A DNA stretch of 64,000 nucleotides from Pikeienuella piscinae (GCF_011044155.1 NZ_CP049056.1:2852001-2916000), one strand, 5' to 3'; positions 36,402-45,776 are shown, numbered from the stretch's first letter. The notes: generated by a model from the letters alone, not told the origin. Translations and numbers: made by a program.

Positions 36402-37157
36402 TCAGCCGCAGGCCGGGCAATCCCTGCGTTTCTCCACATCGAAGGTCCGGGTCTCGCCGTCGAGCGCGTTGTAGATCAGCACGCGGTCCTTCAGCGTCCG
36501 GCCGGCCAGCGCGACATCCTTGATCGTCTCGACGGCGATCAGGGACCCCATGACCCCGGTGAGCGGGCCGAGGACGCCGCCGGCGGCGCAGGAGACCGCC
36601 TGCCCCTCGCGCGGGGGCTCGGGGTAGAGACATTCATAGCAGGGCCCGCCTTCCCACGGTTTGAAGAGGGAGATCTGCCCCTCCCACTGCGTCAGCGCCG
36701 CCGAGATCAGAGTCGTCGAGCGCGCGACGCAGGCGCGGTTGAGGATGTAGCGCGTCTCGATATTGTCGGTGCCGTCGATCACCAGCCGGTAGGGCTTGAT
36801 GAGTTCTTCGACGTTGTCCGCCATCACCCGCGTTTCGTGAAGGCGCACGAATACGTGCGGGTTGAGCGCGGCGATGGCGTCCTTCGCGCTTAGGGTCTTC
36901 ATTTCGCCAACGCGCCGGGTGGTGTGGATGACCTGGCGCTGCAGGTTGGAGAGCGAGACCACGTCGTCATCGACGATGCCGATCGTGCCCACGCCGGCCG
37001 CCGCCAGGTAGATCAGCGCCGGCGAGCCGAGCCCGCCGGCCCCCACCACGAGCACTTTCGCGCCGCGGAGCCGCCGCTGGCCGGGGCCGCCGATCTCGCG
37101 CATGATGATGTGACGGGCGTAGCGCTCCAGCTCCCCTGTCGTGAATGAATCGCCCAT
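36402..37157 (-). CDS. moeB: MoeB/ThiF family adenylyltransferase
   Basis: A 251-aa E1-like enzyme. VVGAGGLGSP binds ATP, DDDVVSLSNLQRQVIH and DGTDNIETRYILN are family motifs, and CYEC with the C-terminal CPAC bind zinc. It adenylates the C-terminal Gly-Gly of MoaD or ThiS before sulfur transfer. There is no rhodanese extension. The cysteine synthase gene is next in line upstream, so a sulfur-carrier role is consistent, but MoeB and ThiF cannot be separated from this alone. Confidence 0.88.
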   Translation of the reverse strand: MGDSFTTGELERYARHIIMREIGGPGQRRLRGAKVLVVGAGGLGSPALIYLAAAGVGTIGIVDDDVVSLSNLQRQVIHTTRRVGEMKTLSAKDAIAALNPHVFVRLHETRVMADNVEELIKPYRLVIDGTDNIETRYILNRACVARSTTLISAALTQWEGQISLFKPWEGGPCYECLYPEPPREGQAVSCAAGGVLGPLTGVMGSLIAVETIKDVALAGRTLKDRVLIYNALDGETRTFDVEKRRDCPACG

Positions 37158-37231
37158 CCGTCCATGGTTCCTGTTGACATTGCGCTAACACATATAGTGC
37201 GGAAACCGTCCCCGGACCATGTGGCGCGCGA

Positions 37232-38182
37232 TCACAAGCCGTCGAAGAGCGCGGTGGAGAGGTAGCGCTCGGCGAAACTGGGCAGGATGACGACGATGCG
37301 CTTGCCGTTCATGCCCGGCCGTTCCGCCAGCTCCAGCGCCGCGGCGATGGCGGCGCCGGCGGAGATGCCGCCGGGAACCCCTTCGAGAAGCGCCAGCCGG
37401 CGGGCCATGTCGAAAGAGGTTTCGTTGCCGATGGTCAGCACTTCATCGATCACGCTCCGGTCGAGGATCTCCGGGACGAAACCGGCGCCGAGGCCCTGGA
37501 TCTTGTGCGGGCCCGGCGCGCCGCCGGAAAGCACCGGGCTGTCCTCCGGCTCCACCGCGACGATTCTCACGTCGGGGTTTCGCTCCTTCAGCACTTTGCC
37601 GACGCCGGTGATCGTGCCGCCCGTGCCGACGCCGGAGACGAAAACGTCGATCTTCCCGCCGGTGTCGGTCCAGATCTCCTCCGCCGTGGTCCGCACGTGG
37701 ATCGCCGGGTTGGCGGGGTTCGAGAACTGCTGCGGGATGATCGCGCCCGGCGTCGCGGCCGCCAGTTCCTCCGCCCGCGCGATGGCGCCGTTGATGCCCT
37801 TGGCCGGATCGGTCAGCTCCAGCGTCGCGCCGAGGAGAAGCAGCATCTTCCGCCGTTCGATCGACATCGATTCGGGCATGCAGAGGATCAGCCGATAGCC
37901 CCGCGCGGCGGCGACGAAGGCGAGCGCGATGCCGGTGTTGCCTGAGGTCGGCTCGATGAGCGTCGCGCCGTCCTTCAACTTCCCCTCGGCCTCCAGCGCG
38001 TCGATCATGGCGACGCCGATCCGGTCCTTGACGGAGGCGAGCGGGTTGAAGAACTCCAGCTTGCCGCAGATTTCCGCCTCGACCCCGCTCGCGGCGGCGA
38101 GGCGGGAGAACCGCACCAGCGGCGTGCCGCCGATGGTTCCGGTGATGTCGTCGTAAATGCGGCCATGCGCGCGGGCGGTCAT
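37232..38182 (-). CDS. cysK: cysteine synthase A (O-acetylserine sulfhydrylase)
   Basis: A 316-aa PLP enzyme making cysteine from O-acetylserine and sulfide. The PLP Lys is in [11 protein letters not shown], the substrate loop is [11 protein letters not shown], and the phosphate-binding loop is [11 protein letters not shown]. The C-terminus lacks the typical CBS or longer extension. Directly upstream is an Rrf2-type regulator. Confidence 0.95.
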   Translation of the reverse strand: MTARAHGRIYDDITGTIGGTPLVRFSRLAAASGVEAEICGKLEFFNPLASVKDRIGVAMIDALEAEGKLKDGATLIEPTSGNTGIALAFVAAARGYRLILCMPESMSIERRKMLLLLGATLELTDPAKGINGAIARAEELAAATPGAIIPQQFSNPANPAIHVRTTAEEIWTDTGGKIDVFVSGVGTGGTITGVGKVLKERNPDVRIVAVEPEDSPVLSGGAPGPHKIQGLGAGFVPEILDRSVIDEVLTIGNETSFDMARRLALLEGVPGGISAGAAIAAALELAERPGMNGKRIVVILPSFAERYLSTALFDGL

Positions 38183-38209
38183 CGCATATCCCTTTCGGCT
38201 TGGGTGGCG

Positions 38210-38653
38210 TCAGATGGAGAAGTCCGGGACCGCGCCGGCGCGTTTCACGCCTTGCGCCTCGGCCTCGGCGCAGAGATCCTGCATCGTCACGCTCTCCAGC
38301 TCGCGCAGCACCGCTTCCTGGGCGTTCAGCCAGAGCGGGCGGGCGACCTTTTCGCCGAGCGCGGAGGCGGGCGCCTCGTCGCCGTCATTCTCGGCGGCGT
38401 CGACGATGCGGACGATTTCGGCGACGGTGATCCGCCGGCGCTCTCGCGCCAGGGTGTAGCCGCCGCGCGGGCCGCGCACGCCTTTCAGGACGCCCTCGCG
38501 GACAAGCTGCTGCATGACCTGTTCGAGATAGCGCTGCGGAATGCCGAGACGGCGGTTGATGTCCTTCGACTGCACCGGGTCGGGGCGGGCGTTATAGGCG
38601 ATGTCGAGCACGGCTTCGAAGGCGAAGAGGGTCTTGCGTGAGAATTTCAGCAT
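38210..38653 (-). CDS. Rrf2 family transcriptional regulator
   Basis: A 147-aa Rrf2-type winged-helix regulator: INRRLGIPQRYLEQVMQQL is the recognition helix region and GVRGPRGGYTLAR the wing. IscR has three cluster-binding cysteines near the middle; here only one Cys (in MQDLCAEAEA) is present, so a [2Fe-2S] sensor like IscR is not expected. Placement 27 bases before cysK suggests a CymR-like role in cysteine metabolism (inference). Confidence 0.86.
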   Translation of the reverse strand: MLKFSRKTLFAFEAVLDIAYNARPDPVQSKDINRRLGIPQRYLEQVMQQLVREGVLKGVRGPRGGYTLARERRRITVAEIVRIVDAAENDGDEAPASALGEKVARPLWLNAQEAVLRELESVTMQDLCAEAEAQGVKRAGAVPDFSI

Positions 38654-38660
38654 CCCCGCC

Positions 38661-39134
38661 TCATCCGCTCACGCCGGTAGAGCCGAAACCGCCTTCGCCG
38701 CGCCGGGTCCGGTCGAGGTCGGCGGCGGCGAAGGTCGCGCGGACGACCGGCGCAATCACCATCTGGGCCACCCGGTCGCCATGTGCGATCAGGACCGGCG
38801 CATCGCCGAGATTCACGAGGAGCGCCTTCACTTCGCCCCGATAGTCGCTGTCGATCGTTCCGGGCGCGTTCGCCACCGTCAGCCCGTGCCGGAGCGCGAG
38901 GCCGGAGCGCGGCCTGATCTGCGCCTCGAACCCCTCCGGAACCGCCATCGAGAGCCCGGTCGGAACCAGCGCCCGCGCGCCGGGCGCGAGGGTGAGGCCG
39001 GCGGCGCGCGATTCGGGCGCGAACGAGGCGCGCAGATCGGCCCCGGCCGCGCCCGCCGTCGCGTAGGCGGGAAGGCCGAGCGCCGGATCGTGATGCGCGA
39101 GCGGGCGGATGGCGATGGCGACGTCGTTCAGCAT
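38661..39134 (-). CDS. dut: dUTP diphosphatase
   Basis: A 157-aa trimeric dUTPase. Motifs in order: ATAGAAGADLRA, RSGLALRHGL, NAPGTIDSDYRGE, then GDRVAQMVIAPV and the C-terminal arm RRGEGGFGSTG. It hydrolyses dUTP to dUMP, protecting DNA from uracil and feeding thymidylate synthesis. It overlaps the coaBC stop by seven bases. Confidence 0.96.
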   Translation of the reverse strand: MLNDVAIAIRPLAHHDPALGLPAYATAGAAGADLRASFAPESRAAGLTLAPGARALVPTGLSMAVPEGFEAQIRPRSGLALRHGLTVANAPGTIDSDYRGEVKALLVNLGDAPVLIAHGDRVAQMVIAPVVRATFAAADLDRTRRGEGGFGSTGVSG

Positions 39135-40345
39135 TTCGCCGTCTCCGCCGCGAGGTGATCGGCGATGCGATTGGCGAGGCGGCGGGCGACTTCGTCTTTC
39201 GCGGCCTCGGGCCAGTCCTCGACGCCCTTTCCGTCGATCAGCGTCACCCGGTTGCGGGCGCCGCCCATCACGTCTCCGGAGACGTCGTTGGCGACGATCC
39301 AGTCGCAGCCCTTGCGGGCGCGTTTGGCGGTCGCGTTCTCGACCACGTCATTGGTCTCGGCGGCGAAACCGACGACGAGGGCCGGGCGCTTGCCCGGCGG
39401 CAGGGCGCAGATGGTGCGCAGAATATCAGGATTCTCGGACAGCTTCAGATCGGGAATGGCGCCGGAACCGTCCTTTTTCAGCTTACGCACGGAGGCCTCC
39501 GCCGCGCGCCAGTCGGCGACGGCGGCGGCGAAAATCGCGGCGTCGACCGGCAGCGCCGCCTCCACCGCCGCCAGCATCTCGCGCGCGGTCTCGACCCGCG
39601 CCAGTTTCACGCCCGGCGGGGCGGGCTCCGCCGTCGGGCCGGTGATCAGCGTGACTTCGGCTCCTTCGGCGAGAAGCGCGGCGGCGATCGCCGTTCCCTG
39701 CTTGCCCGATGAGCGGTTGGCGATATAGCGCACCGGGTCGATCGGCTCATGCGTCGGCCCGGAGGTGATGAGGACGCGCTTGCCGGCCAGCCGCCCGGCG
39801 CCTTTGCCGAGAAGCCGCTCCGCCGCGGCGAGAATCTCCGCCGGCTCCGCCATCCGACCGGGTCCGAATTCGCCGCAGGCCATGTCGCCCTCATCGGGGC
39901 CGACGACATGAACGCCGTCGGCGCGCAACGTCGCGAGATTGCGCCGGGTCGCGGCGTGCTCCCACATCCGGACGTTCATGGCCGGGGCGATCAGGACGGG
40001 CTTGTCGGTGGCCATCAGCAGGGTGGAGGCGAGATCGTTTGCGTGACCATTGGCCATCTTGGCCATCAGATCGGCGGTCGCCGGGGCGACGACGACCAGA
40101 TCGGCGGCGCGCGAGAGCTGGATATGGCCCATCTCCGCCTCTTCCGTCAGGTCGAAAAGGTCGGTCTTGACCGCAGTTCCGGCCAGCGAGGAAACGGAGA
40201 GCGGCGTGACGAATTCCGCCGCCGCCCGCGTCATCACCGGGGTCACGCGGATCCCGCGTTCGCGCGCGCGGCGAATGAGTTCGAGGCATTTGTAGGCGGC
40301 GACGCCGCCGCCGATCACCAGAAGGATGCGCTTTTGCGCCATCAT
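39128..40345 (-). CDS. coaBC: bifunctional phosphopantothenoylcysteine decarboxylase/phosphopantothenate-cysteine ligase
   Basis: A 405-aa CoA-synthesis enzyme. The N-terminal CoaC flavoprotein domain has LVIGGGVAAYK, APAMNVRMWEH and ACGEFGPGRM; the C-terminal CoaB domain has TSGPTHEPIDPVRYI and NRSSGKQG. It joins 4'-phosphopantothenate to cysteine using CTP, then decarboxylates. The two ATGs at 40345 and 40342 are both possible starts. dut follows with an overlap. Confidence 0.95.
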   Translation of the reverse strand: MMAQKRILLVIGGGVAAYKCLELIRRARERGIRVTPVMTRAAAEFVTPLSVSSLAGTAVKTDLFDLTEEAEMGHIQLSRAADLVVVAPATADLMAKMANGHANDLASTLLMATDKPVLIAPAMNVRMWEHAATRRNLATLRADGVHVVGPDEGDMACGEFGPGRMAEPAEILAAAERLLGKGAGRLAGKRVLITSGPTHEPIDPVRYIANRSSGKQGTAIAAALLAEGAEVTLITGPTAEPAPPGVKLARVETAREMLAAVEAALPVDAAIFAAAVADWRAAEASVRKLKKDGSGAIPDLKLSENPDILRTICALPPGKRPALVVGFAAETNDVVENATAKRARKGCDWIVANDVSGDVMGGARNRVTLIDGKGVEDWPEAAKDEVARRLANRIADHLAAETAKC

Positions 40346-40346
40346 C

Positions 40347-40366
40347 GTATTCGCATGCGTGAATAC
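40347..40366. promoter_or_regulatory. inverted repeat next to the coaBC start
   Basis: GTATTC (40347-40352) and GAATAC (40361-40366) enclose GCATGC. The repeat touches the coaBC ATG, so it would lie in the leader of the mRNA. A separate 12-base perfect palindrome, CCCGATATCGGG, lies at 40416-40427. Function unknown. Confidence 0.25.
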
Positions 40367-40433
40367 CCGTGTTTCGCACCACCTGACTGTAATTTGCCGC
40401 GCCGGCCATGTCTAACCCGATATCGGGAGCGTT

Positions 40434-41045
40434 TCATCCGGCCGCGGATCGGCGCGCGACTTCCTGGCGCCACCAGGTGTCGGCCCGAAGAGCGCTGCGC
40501 AGCGGGGTTTCGGTCGTCTCCGGGGCGCGTTCGATATAGCGGACGGCTTCGTCGAGGGACGCGCCTTCGAGCGTGCGGAGATAGGCGATGGCGGCCGCGA
40601 TGGAGTAATCGGAGCCGTTCATCCCGGTGAAATTGCTGTCGAGATCGGTCCAGACCGCGCCAGCGGCGCCGGTCGCTTCGCACCACTCTGCGAAGACCGG
40701 GGTGATTTCGGGCAGGCGCGAGCGATGGAAGCCGGTGCGGGCGCAGAAGGCGCCGATGAAGCCGATCTCCCTGGCTCGCTCGCGCGCGCGGAGATCCTCG
40801 GCGGCCTGATGAATGTCGGCGCGCATCGAGAGGATGGCGTTGGTCGGACAGGGCGCGCCATGCTCGGGGTCGAGGCAAAGCGCGAGCGCGTTCTGACGTT
40901 TCGGCGAGATGCGAGAGAACTCGAACGGCAGCGACGGGCCGGCGCGCATCAGCCACGGCCCTTCGACCTTGGGCGCGAGATCGTCGAGATCCCAGATCAG
41001 CGAGCCCCAGCCGATCACCGCGATCCGGCCATTCAACTCATCCAT
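40434..41045 (-). CDS. gamma-glutamylcyclotransferase-like hypothetical protein
   Basis: A 203-aa cytosolic protein. The N-terminal IAVIGWGSLIWDLDDL resembles the YGSL loop of the GGCT/AIG2-like fold, and FEFSRISPKRQNALAL could contribute the rest of the barrel. The catalytic Glu of true gamma-glutamylcyclotransferases could not be placed with certainty. The function is not known. It lies seven bases from the stop of the SDR-side neighbour and upstream of coaBC on the same strand. Confidence 0.65.
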   Translation of the reverse strand: MDELNGRIAVIGWGSLIWDLDDLAPKVEGPWLMRAGPSLPFEFSRISPKRQNALALCLDPEHGAPCPTNAILSMRADIHQAAEDLRARERAREIGFIGAFCARTGFHRSRLPEITPVFAEWCEATGAAGAVWTDLDSNFTGMNGSDYSIAAAIAYLRTLEGASLDEAVRYIERAPETTETPLRSALRADTWWRQEVARRSAAG

Positions 41046-41051
41046 CGCCGC

Positions 41052-41780
41052 TCAGCGCCCGGCGAGGCGGACGCCGCCGAAGGCCTGGTCGGTCGGCGTG
41101 ATCTCCAGGGCGGAGATGTTCACATGCGCCGGCAGCGCCGCGACCCAGCGGATCGCCTCGGCGACGTCCTCGGCCTGAAGCTCTTCGATGCCGGTCTCCT
41201 TGATCGCTTCGCGCTTTCCCGCGTCCTTCACCGCGACATCGTAGAATTCCGTCCTGACCCGGCCGGGCTGGATGTCGGTGAAGCGGACGCCCTTGCCGAG
41301 CTGGTCGAGCCGCATGTTGCGCACGAAGCCGCGCACCGCGTGTTTCGAGGCGCTGTAGAGCGCGGCGCCGGTCGCGTAGAGCCCGGCGACCGAGCCGAGC
41401 GTCACGACATGACCGCGCCCGCGCGCCGCCATGCCGGGCAGAATCGCGCCGACGAGCTGGATCTGCGCGGTGACGTTGATCTCGATCAGTTCGGCGATGT
41501 CCGCGGGCGCGGCGTCCTCCAGCGCTGTCATCGCGGCGCCCTTGCCGGCGTTGGCGACGAGCAGATCGAATTGCGTTTGCTCGACCAGTTCGCGCATCCG
41601 GGCGTGGTCGCGGATGTCGATGGCGTGCGCCGTCGCCCCGGTCTCCTTCGCCAGCGTCGCAAGCCGCTCGGCGCGGCGCGCGGTCATGTGGACGGCCCAG
41701 CCATCCGTGACCAGCGCGCGAACCGTCGCGGCGCCGATTCCGGCGGAGGCCCCGGTGACCAGCGCTGTTCCCTCCGGCAT
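41052..41780 (-). CDS. SDR family oxidoreductase
   Basis: A 242-aa classical short-chain dehydrogenase. TGASAGIG binds NADP, NAGKG follows in the beta-4 strand region, GSVAGLYATGAALYSASKHAV carries the Ser-Tyr-Lys catalytic residues, and IQPGRVRTEF follows. The start at MPEGTALVTG fits the family; the frame to 41918 includes unlike sequence. It resembles YdfG-type 3-hydroxy acid dehydrogenases, but the substrate is uncertain. Confidence 0.87.
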   Translation of the reverse strand: MPEGTALVTGASAGIGAATVRALVTDGWAVHMTARRAERLATLAKETGATAHAIDIRDHARMRELVEQTQFDLLVANAGKGAAMTALEDAAPADIAELIEINVTAQIQLVGAILPGMAARGRGHVVTLGSVAGLYATGAALYSASKHAVRGFVRNMRLDQLGKGVRFTDIQPGRVRTEFYDVAVKDAGKREAIKETGIEELQAEDVAEAIRWVAALPAHVNISALEITPTDQAFGGVRLAGR

Positions 41781-41916
41781 GTCGTTCTCCCTTATCTTTA
41801 TCGCTCCGGCGCGAAGATAGGCGGCGGAGGGGCGGCGTTTCAATTGCGCATGAAGGGCTTGCGCCGCAGGGCGCGCGCCGGTCTTATCCGCGAAACACCG
41901 AGGAGAGGAAATTCCC

Positions 41917-42240
41917 ATGCCGTTTTACGAACTTCGCCAGTATGTCATCCGCCCCGGAAAGATGGCGGCCTGGGTCAAGCTCTTCGACGAGGTGATCCTG
42001 CCGTTCCAGATCGCGCGCGGCATGGTCGTTCCCGGCAGTTTCAGCGGGGAGACGGACGACAGCGTCTTCGTCTGGATCCGGCGTTTCGAATCTGAAGCCG
42101 AACGCGAGCGGCTCTACGCCGCCGTCTATGAAGACCCGGAATGGAAGGACGAGATCGGGCCGAAGGTCCGCGAACTGATGGATCGCGAGAAGATCAAGGT
42201 GCTGCGACTGACGCCGACGCCGTCTTCGGTCCTGAAATAG
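41917..42240 (+). CDS. NIPSNAP family protein
   Basis: A 107-aa protein with one NIPSNAP domain, a dimeric alpha-beta barrel fold. It opens MPFYELRQYVIRPGKM and has VFVWIRRFESEAERERLY near the middle. The family has no agreed function; members occur in many alphaproteobacteria. GAGGAG precedes the ATG. It is divergent from the SDR gene. Confidence 0.85.
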   Translation: MPFYELRQYVIRPGKMAAWVKLFDEVILPFQIARGMVVPGSFSGETDDSVFVWIRRFESEAERERLYAAVYEDPEWKDEIGPKVRELMDREKIKVLRLTPTPSSVLK

Positions 42241-42264
42241 CAAGAATACAGCGGGTGGCGCCGG

Positions 42265-43515
42265 TTATCGACAGCCGGCGGCGCGCTCCGCCGCCGCAAT
42301 CCGTTCGATCTCGCCGATGTCCGCGGGCGTCATCGCCGCCCGAGCGCCCTCCATGTCGCGCGAGCACCCGTTCGCGCCGAAGGCGGCGCGTCCGCGCGCG
42401 CTGGTGAAGCAATAGCCGTAGCTGTCCCATATCGCGTTTCGCGCATGCCAGAGCGCGTCGCAGCCCTGCGGCGCGGCGTCCGCGCTGGCCGCGCGCGGCG
42501 TTTCGGCCTTCGCGCCGGCGGCGCGGCAGCAACGGATCCAGTTCGAATGGGCCCACCCCTCGCGCCCGTCGCGCAAACGCACCCGGGCCCAGGCGCCGTC
42601 GCGGTCGAGAACCTCCAGTTCGGTTCCCGGCGCCATCTTGTCGATCCGGCCGCCGCGCCCCGCCGGCGCGCTGCGCAGCGCCAGGAAATTGTCGCCCTGG
42701 GGATCGAGCCCGTCCACATAATGCAGCGAAGCTGGCGCCGGCGCTTGCGGCGTGTCGCCCGTCGCCGACTGGTCGGGCGGGGCGGCGAGGTACACCTCCC
42801 GCAGTAAAGAGGAATTCTCCCACGGCGTTTGTCGCCCGCTGGTCTCGCGGACAACGTCGGCGCGCACATGGCGCATGACTTCGTGAATGTCGTCGTCCCG
42901 CGTTCCGATATGCCGGATCAGCGCGGCGGTGAAGGGGCTGTTGCCGCCGGCGCCGTCCGTCGCGACATCGTTGGGCGCGGTCGAGAAGGCGATGAAGGAG
43001 CCGACCCCGGCCTCCAGCCGCGCGAGGCCTCGAGACGCCGCCCCGGCGGAGCGGCTCGCCGTCGTGTCGACGAACGGGTTGTTGCGGCAGGCGTCGAGGA
43101 TCACCACCCGCGTGCGCGCCCGCAGCTCCATCGTTCGCAGCACCGCCTTGAGCTTGACCGAGCTTGACTGTAGCGCATCGGCGCCGGCGAACCGCGCATC
43201 GACCGGGATCAGGTAGTTCTCTCCACCCAATTGCGCGCCGTGGCCCGAATAATAGAACAGCGCGACATCGTCCCGCGCGACCCGCCTCGCGAACGTCTCG
43301 ACCTGTTCGAGCATCTCGATCCGGGTGAGATCGTAGCCGTCGATCACGTCATATGCGAGGCCGCGAAGGCGGTCGGCCATGTCGCGCGCGTCCTTCGCCG
43401 CGTTGCGAAGCGAGCCGCTCTCCGCATAGGCGCCGTTGCCGATGACGAGCGCCACGTTCTTCGCCATCGCGGCCGGCGCGAACAGAACGAGGATGAGGAC
43501 CAGAATGCGCAGCAT
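42265..43515 (-). CDS. secreted caspase-like peptidase with SH3 and YARHG domains
   Basis: A 416-aa protein. A signal peptide (cleavage after AAMA, residue 18) is followed by a caspase-type p20 domain with the catalytic dyad His92 in YYSGHGAQ and Cys143 in ILDACRNNPF. An SH3-like domain (about 265-325; LALRSAPAGRGG and DGREGWAHSNWI) and a C-terminal YARHG-type domain rich in Cys (CDALWHARNAIWDSYGYCF) come after. Bacterial caspase homologues cleave after Arg/Lys. The protein is probably periplasmic or secreted. The next gene upstream is a nucleotide cyclase. Confidence 0.88.
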   Translation of the reverse strand: MLRILVLILVLFAPAAMAKNVALVIGNGAYAESGSLRNAAKDARDMADRLRGLAYDVIDGYDLTRIEMLEQVETFARRVARDDVALFYYSGHGAQLGGENYLIPVDARFAGADALQSSSVKLKAVLRTMELRARTRVVILDACRNNPFVDTTASRSAGAASRGLARLEAGVGSFIAFSTAPNDVATDGAGGNSPFTAALIRHIGTRDDDIHEVMRHVRADVVRETSGRQTPWENSSLLREVYLAAPPDQSATGDTPQAPAPASLHYVDGLDPQGDNFLALRSAPAGRGGRIDKMAPGTELEVLDRDGAWARVRLRDGREGWAHSNWIRCCRAAGAKAETPRAASADAAPQGCDALWHARNAIWDSYGYCFTSARGRAAFGANGCSRDMEGARAAMTPADIGEIERIAAAERAAGCR

Positions 43516-43576
43516 CGGACTCCGATTCGCCTGTCGCGGGCCATGACTATAGCAGGAATCGCCGCCGCCGCTCGCG

Positions 43577-44860
43577 TCACGACCGGTCGAGCCGCCCCTC
43601 CAGTAGCCAGGTTCGCATCCTGCCCTTGCCCTTCACCTCGATCTCGCCCCGCGCGGCGAAGGCGAAATCGGCGGCGAGCAGGTCGTGGACCGCTTCGGTC
43701 ACCTGGATCTCGCCCGCCGGGGCGGTCGATTCCATCCGGCTCGCGACGTTCACGCTGTCGCCCCAGAGGTCGTAGACGAATTTGGAGCGGCCGATGACGC
43801 CCGCGACCACCGGGCCGACATGGACCCCGGCGCGCATCGAGATGTCGACGTCGCGCGCCTTCGCCACCTCGTCGAGTCGGACGCGCATGGCGAGCGCGGC
43901 GTCGAGCGCATGGGCGGGATCGGCGCTGCGCTCCGTCGGCAGGCCCGCGGCCATCATGTAGGCGTCGCCGATGGTCTTGATCTTCTCCAGATCGAACTCG
44001 TCGGCGATGCGGTCGAAACCAGTGAAGATGTCGTCGAGGATCGCCACGAGCGCCTCGGGCGTCATGGTGGCGGAGAGCGGGGTGAAGTTCACAATATCGG
44101 CGAATACAACGGTCGCTTCGTCATGACTGTCGGCGATCAGCGTCTCGCCGGCGCGCATCCGCCCGGCGATGGAGGGCGGCAGCACGCTGAGGAGGAGACG
44201 TTCGGTCAGCGCCTTCTCGTCGGCGAGATCGCGCGCGCCGGCCCACGCCTCGCGCCGCGCGCGCTCGATGGAGTAGGCGACCCAGGACATCACCGCGAGC
44301 GTGGCGTAAAGGATGAAGAGCGGCGCGTAGGGCACCTCCATCCAGAAGGCGACGACGGGCGTGAAGGCGAGGGCGAAGATCAGGCCGAGCGGCGCCGCGA
44401 AGCGAAAGAGGAGCCCGAGCCCGACCAGCATGATCGTCAGGGTGAAATTGAAGAGCGTCGCCGACCGCTCGATCCAGAGCCCGTAATTGCCGCTGCCGAA
44501 CATGAAGATCGCGAACAGCCCGGCCGCGAACAGCCCGACGACGATCTGGCCGTTGCGGACCGCCGCCGGCAGCGTCGTGATCCAGAGCGCAAGGAGCAGC
44601 ACGACGATGTTGGCCGCGCGAACCGCGAGGCCGGCGAGGAACACGTCATAATGCGCCCAGCCCTCGACGATCATTCCGTAGAATTCCAGCGCGCCCTGCA
44701 GCAGGGCGAACAGGATCATCACCAGAATGACGACGCGGAGCGGCCCGACGGCGCGGCGGTTGTTCTCCTGGATGAAGGCGCTCTCCAGCGCCGGATCGCG
44801 AAAGGCGAGGGTGAACCGGTTGAAGCCGCGATCCGCCGCCGGGCTCAGCGCCTCGGTCAC
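43577..44860 (-). CDS. membrane class III adenylate/guanylate cyclase
   Basis: A 427-aa protein. The first 220 residues hold about six membrane segments; a class III cyclase domain fills the rest, with VVFADIVNFTPLSA (first metal Asp), KIKTIGDAYMMAAGLP (second metal Asp and substrate region), MRAGVHVGPVVAGVIGRS and DLWGDSVNVASRME. This is the MASE-like/cyanobacterial Cya type. It makes cAMP (or cGMP). hemF is one base upstream on the same strand. Confidence 0.9.
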   Translation of the reverse strand: MTEALSPAADRGFNRFTLAFRDPALESAFIQENNRRAVGPLRVVILVMILFALLQGALEFYGMIVEGWAHYDVFLAGLAVRAANIVVLLLALWITTLPAAVRNGQIVVGLFAAGLFAIFMFGSGNYGLWIERSATLFNFTLTIMLVGLGLLFRFAAPLGLIFALAFTPVVAFWMEVPYAPLFILYATLAVMSWVAYSIERARREAWAGARDLADEKALTERLLLSVLPPSIAGRMRAGETLIADSHDEATVVFADIVNFTPLSATMTPEALVAILDDIFTGFDRIADEFDLEKIKTIGDAYMMAAGLPTERSADPAHALDAALAMRVRLDEVAKARDVDISMRAGVHVGPVVAGVIGRSKFVYDLWGDSVNVASRMESTAPAGEIQVTEAVHDLLAADFAFAARGEIEVKGKGRMRTWLLEGRLDRS

Positions 44861-44861
44861 A

Positions 44862-45776
44862 TCACGGCCATTTCGCCACCGGAGGCAGGCTCATCAGCAC
44901 CGCTTCGGGGTTGTGGCCGGTCTCCAGTCCGAATTTCGTGCCGCGGTCGTAGACGAGGTTGAATTCGGCGTAGCGGCCGCGTTTCACCAATTGCGCCTCG
45001 CGATCCGCGTCTGTCCACGGCTCGTCGCGACGCTTTTCGGTGATCGGCAGGAAGGCGTCGAGAAAGGCGCGGCCGACATCCTGCGTATAGGCGAAATCGG
45101 CCTCCCAATCGCCGGTGCAGAGATCGTCGTAGAAGATCCCGCCTACGCCGCGCGGCTCATCCCAGTGACGGATCATGAAATACTCGTCCGCCCAAGCCTT
45201 GTGCGCGGGGTAATAGGCCGGATCGTGCCGGTCGCAAGCGGCTTTCAGGACGCCATGAAAGAACGCAGTGTCCTCGGCGACCTCGACCATGGGGTTGAGA
45301 TCGGTTCCGCCGCCGAACCACCAGCAGAAGGGCGTCCAGAACATCCGTGTGTTCATGTGGATCGCCGGCGTCTTCGGGCTTCGCATATGGGCGACGAGCG
45401 AGACGCCGGAGGCCCAGAAGCGCGGGTCGTCCTTCAGCCCCGGCACCTCCTTTCGCGCGGTGAGCGAGCGCTGGGCGGCCTCGCCGAGCCGGCCGTGGAC
45501 GGTGGAGATGTTGACGCCGACCTTCTCGAAAACCCGGCCCTCGCGCATGACGCTCATCACACCGCCGCCGGACTCCTCGCCCGCCTCGCCCTGACGGCGG
45601 GTTTCCTTTCGCGTGAAGCGGCCGGCGGGGAGGCGGGCGTGGGGGCCAGTGGTCTGTTCGTCCTCCAGCCGTTCGAAAGCCGCGCAGATCGTGTCGCGAA
45701 GTTCGGTGAACCATGCGGCCGCGCGGGCTTTCTCGGCGCGCATCTCGCCGGGACGTTCGGCTTGGGCGTCGGTCAC
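44862..45776 (-). CDS. hemF: oxygen-dependent coproporphyrinogen III oxidase
   Basis: A 304-aa HemF, converting coproporphyrinogen III to protoporphyrinogen IX with oxygen. Typical segments are GGGVMSVMREGRVFEKVGVN, IHMNTRMF, WWFGGGTDLNP, HYPAHK-type PAYYPAHKAWAD, GGIFYDDL, and the C-terminal EFNLVYDRGTKFGLETG. The start is taken as GTG at 45776, because GGGGAG lies nine bases upstream and the length fits; the ATG at 45743 is an alternative. It fits the heme and cytochrome content of the window. Confidence 0.94.
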   Translation of the reverse strand: MTDAQAERPGEMRAEKARAAAWFTELRDTICAAFERLEDEQTTGPHARLPAGRFTRKETRRQGEAGEESGGGVMSVMREGRVFEKVGVNISTVHGRLGEAAQRSLTARKEVPGLKDDPRFWASGVSLVAHMRSPKTPAIHMNTRMFWTPFCWWFGGGTDLNPMVEVAEDTAFFHGVLKAACDRHDPAYYPAHKAWADEYFMIRHWDEPRGVGGIFYDDLCTGDWEADFAYTQDVGRAFLDAFLPITEKRRDEPWTDADREAQLVKRGRYAEFNLVYDRGTKFGLETGHNPEAVLMSLPPVAKWP

